Source of the DNA: a virus
IMG/VR virus record: IMGVR_UViG_3300030103_000999
Coordinates: 3,044-28,935 of that record
DNA length: 25,892 bases
Strand: one strand, 5' to 3'
The translations under genes were made by a program, and so were the position numbers. The notes beneath the pieces were generated by a model, which was not told where the DNA came from, searched no databases, and was given only the letters and a program-made list of their open reading frames with translations. Positions 24,015 to 25,892 of the stretch are shown in pieces; within the stretch, counting starts at the first letter, position 1; the number at the start of each line of letters is the position of its first letter.

Positions 24015-24818
24015 TTAACTCCACTCTATTTTAGAGTATCCTATATTTTGGTTGTCTCCGACATCAGTGTCGTAAAGACCTGTTGTTAAAGAGCCATTTC
24101 CAACATAACTATTACCTGAGTAGCCCCCTGTACTGGAACTGTTAGGGGCAGTTAACCCGCCTTTATCTCCGCCTCCTGAACCTCCTGAACTGTAATAACA
24201 CGGTGCATTTCCATTATTGCTGCCATTGTTTAAGTTGTTGCTGACGTTGTTGTTACTTTCATCAGCATCTGTTCTTGCATTATATGTACCTGGATATGAA
24301 ACATTTCGATCTGGACGCCCTACAGCCGCACCTCCGGCTCCCGCCGCATAAACTGCCAAGTTATTTGGATGAAACGCTACTGATGCACCCCCTCCAGGTT
24401 GCCCTGTAAATACTGCCTGATTCGCTTGTTTTGCTTTTGATCCAGAATAGTTTGCCCCATCTGATCCAGATGTCCATCCTAAGTTATCTGTGGAACTCGT
24501 CTCAACAGTTCTAAACGACAAGTTTGTGGGATCAACTCCTGACACCGTAACGCTTGAAGCATTACCTCTTTTAGTGCCGCTATAAGCATTAATTGCACCA
24601 TTATTGTTAAACCATCTAAAATAGTTATTGTTGTAGTTTCCTGTGCCTCCAGATACTCCCGCTACAGTAACTGTCACAGTAGCATACCCCGCAGGTTGAT
24701 ACGATGCCGCAGCATTTTGCCCTTCTGGAGCAAACCAAGAACCAGGCTGCTCTTTGCCTCCTGATGTAAAACCAAAAGCTTTAGCGGGGGCTGCACCAAA
24801 TGTACTAAGTAAAGGCAT
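24015..24818 (-). CDS. Gly-rich tail adhesin / fibre tip protein, 267 aa
   Basis: The N-terminus MPLLSTFGAAPAKAFGF is a recurrent start of phage tail fibre and adhesin proteins. The rest is dominated by Gly, Asn and Ser with polyglycine-type segments (GGGASVAF, AAGAGGAAVG, SSGGSGGGDKGG), similar in style to glycine-rich receptor-binding tips such as T4-type gp38. It should bind the host surface and set host range. AGGAG is six bases before the ATG. It is expressed just after the long fibre gene and just before the modification cassette. The adhesin role is inferred from composition and position. Confidence 0.75.
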   Translation of the reverse strand: MPLLSTFGAAPAKAFGFTSGGKEQPGSWFAPEGQNAAASYQPAGYATVTVTVAGVSGGTGNYNNNYFRWFNNNGAINAYSGTKRGNASSVTVSGVDPTNLSFRTVETSSTDNLGWTSGSDGANYSGSKAKQANQAVFTGQPGGGASVAFHPNNLAVYAAGAGGAAVGRPDRNVSYPGTYNARTDADESNNNVSNNLNNGSNNGNAPCYYSSGGSGGGDKGGLTAPNSSSTGGYSGNSYVGNGSLTTGLYDTDVGDNQNIGYSKIEWS

Positions 24819-24828
24819 TTAGTTCTCC

Positions 24829-25890
24829 TTATGCAAATTGAGTTTGACTGGCTAAAACAGTAAACGTCGCGTCCGCTGTTTTTATTATCGTAAACGTATA
24901 CACATCAAGACTACTTGCATTACCAGCGGTTGGCGCAGAACCACCTTGCCACTCAGGCGTAATCGTCGAACCATCTATTTGATAAGCATTTAGGTAATAA
25001 GCTGAACCACCTTGTTTCATTACAAGAGTACAAGTCATGCTTTGACCAACAGCCATAATACTATTTAAAGTTGTACCACTGTCTCCACGAAAGTTAATTG
25101 TACGATTTGCCGTTTGGTTTGCCGTGTAATTTTCAATCGCTTGAGTCGTTAAATCAAAGTTAATCGTACCAGTTGTAGAAGTCTGGGCTGTTACTTTTTC
25201 TTTAACTTCCTCAATGTCCAACGGGCCGTCTACAGTAACGCCGTCAGTGAGTGCAACGCCTGTTATGTCTACACCTGTTGCGCTTGTAGCTATCTTAGTT
25301 GCATTACTATGCAGTAATTCCGCCGCACCACTTTCAGTTGCTTTAATTAAATTTGCTGATCCGGCGGCATTTTGAATTAAAAGTTGAGTAGCTTGTATGG
25401 CTAATGGGCCAGTCCCTGCGTCTCTTATAATGCTTGCTGCGTCTGCTGTTGAATGAAATATTTGTAAATCTGAAGATGCGCCAAACAACGCTTTTTCATT
25501 ATCAGGAAACAAAACATCGCCATTCGCATCAGCCGTAACAACCTTGGACGCTTCAACTGTACCCAACGTAGTAATATCGTTACGGTTTAATTCAGCTGCT
25601 GTCGCCGTCACACCAAGGTTTGTCAACGCTGTCGCTGCACTTGCCAAGTCTGACAAGTTGTTTGATGCTATTAGTGCGCCAAAGTTAGATGAAATGTCTA
25701 TCACAGCGGCACCAGATCCGGCACCATCACAAAAGATCATCGCTGTTTTGCCATTCAATACACTTACGTTGGCACCAGAACCCTGTGAAAAAGTTGCAGT
25801 CTGACCAGAAGCATTTCTAACAACATACATTCTTTTCGCGTCATTAGGCGCAATCGTAATAGTATTTGTTCCAGAAGGAGAACCCCCTAG
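24829..25890 (-). CDS. tail fibre protein, C-terminal part (runs off right edge)
   Basis: The frame is open to the right edge: 20 codons upstream of the first in-window ATG (25830) continue without a stop and read as fibre sequence (SGTNTITIAPNDAKRMYVVR), so the true start lies outside. The visible part contains LSDLASAATALTNLGVTATAAELN, a repeat type common in marine phage fibres, then Ser/Thr/Ala-rich beta-repeat sequence (SATGVDITGVALTDGVTVDGPL) and a final strand-rich tip (about the last 100 residues). It probably forms a trimeric fibre for host attachment. About 354 residues can be seen. Confidence 0.8.
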   Translation of the reverse strand, partial: LGGSPSGTNTITIAPNDAKRMYVVRNASGQTATFSQGSGANVSVLNGKTAMIFCDGAGSGAAVIDISSNFGALIASNNLSDLASAATALTNLGVTATAAELNRNDITTLGTVEASKVVTADANGDVLFPDNEKALFGASSDLQIFHSTADAASIIRDAGTGPLAIQATQLLIQNAAGSANLIKATESGAAELLHSNATKIATSATGVDITGVALTDGVTVDGPLDIEEVKEKVTAQTSTTGTINFDLTTQAIENYTANQTANRTINFRGDSGTTLNSIMAVGQSMTCTLVMKQGGSAYYLNAYQIDGSTITPEWQGGSAPTAGNASSLDVYTFTIIKTADATFTVLASQTQFA

Positions 25891-25892
25891 AT

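Noticed and set aside
1-25892. tRNA, rRNA, CRISPR array, insertion sequence or integrase
   Set aside because: I saw no cloverleaf-like sequence, conserved rRNA stretch, transposase motif, tyrosine or serine recombinase motif, or regular repeat array by eye; absence cannot be proved without a computed search.

Overview
The window looks like part of a lytic, tailed, short-tailed (podovirus-type) phage genome, most likely a marine phage of an alphaproteobacterium. The evidence is a P22 gp10-like tail stabilisation protein, very large internal virion/ejection-type proteins, a phage-type family A DNA polymerase, almost complete coding density with stop/start overlaps, and no tRNA, rRNA or integrase. 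The host assignment is inference from general resemblance to marine phage gene sets. Terminase, portal and capsid genes are not seen and probably lie beyond the right edge.

Layout. (1) 1-1650, plus strand: small early genes, including a cut winged-helix-like end, a possible HTH protein, a 55-aa ORF, an OB/cold-shock-like plus winged-helix protein and a ribbon-helix-helix-like protein, ended by a hairpin terminator. (2) 1726-3377, minus strand: a two-gene island with a SNF2-type helicase and a small basic protein, facing the rest of the left half. (3) 3454-11325, plus strand: the replication block. It holds a coiled-coil protein, a probable ssDNA-binding protein with an SSB-like tail, an archaeo-eukaryotic-type primase that carries the same kind of tail, an AlpA/MerR-type HTH protein, a UvrD-like SF1 helicase, a DUF6378-like protein, DNA polymerase I with proofreading domain, a small acidic protein and a moderately AT-rich protein of unknown role. 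(4) 11322-25892, minus strand, transcribed right to left: tail fibre (cut at the right edge), Gly-rich adhesin, an unknown 240-aa protein, a SAM methyltransferase, a sulfotransferase, a 2-oxoglutarate/Fe(II) hydroxylase, gp10-like tail protein, two small proteins (one a zinc ribbon), and four virion proteins ending with a 1461-aa internal virion protein.

How it fits together. Region 3 encodes most of a replication machine: primase, SSB, two helicases and PolA, but no DnaB-type helicase in the window. Region 4 builds the tail and the ejected proteins. The most interesting points are two unrelated adjacent replication proteins that both end in an SSB-type Asp-rich Ile-Pro-Phe tip; a hydroxylase-sulfotransferase-methyltransferase cassette embedded between tail genes; and a short Asn-Pro-Phe-Met-x-Leu-Pro-Asp motif repeated twice at each end of the 1461-aa virion protein. 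The polymerase has Leu at the position equivalent to E. coli Pol I Phe762, a variant known from marine phages.
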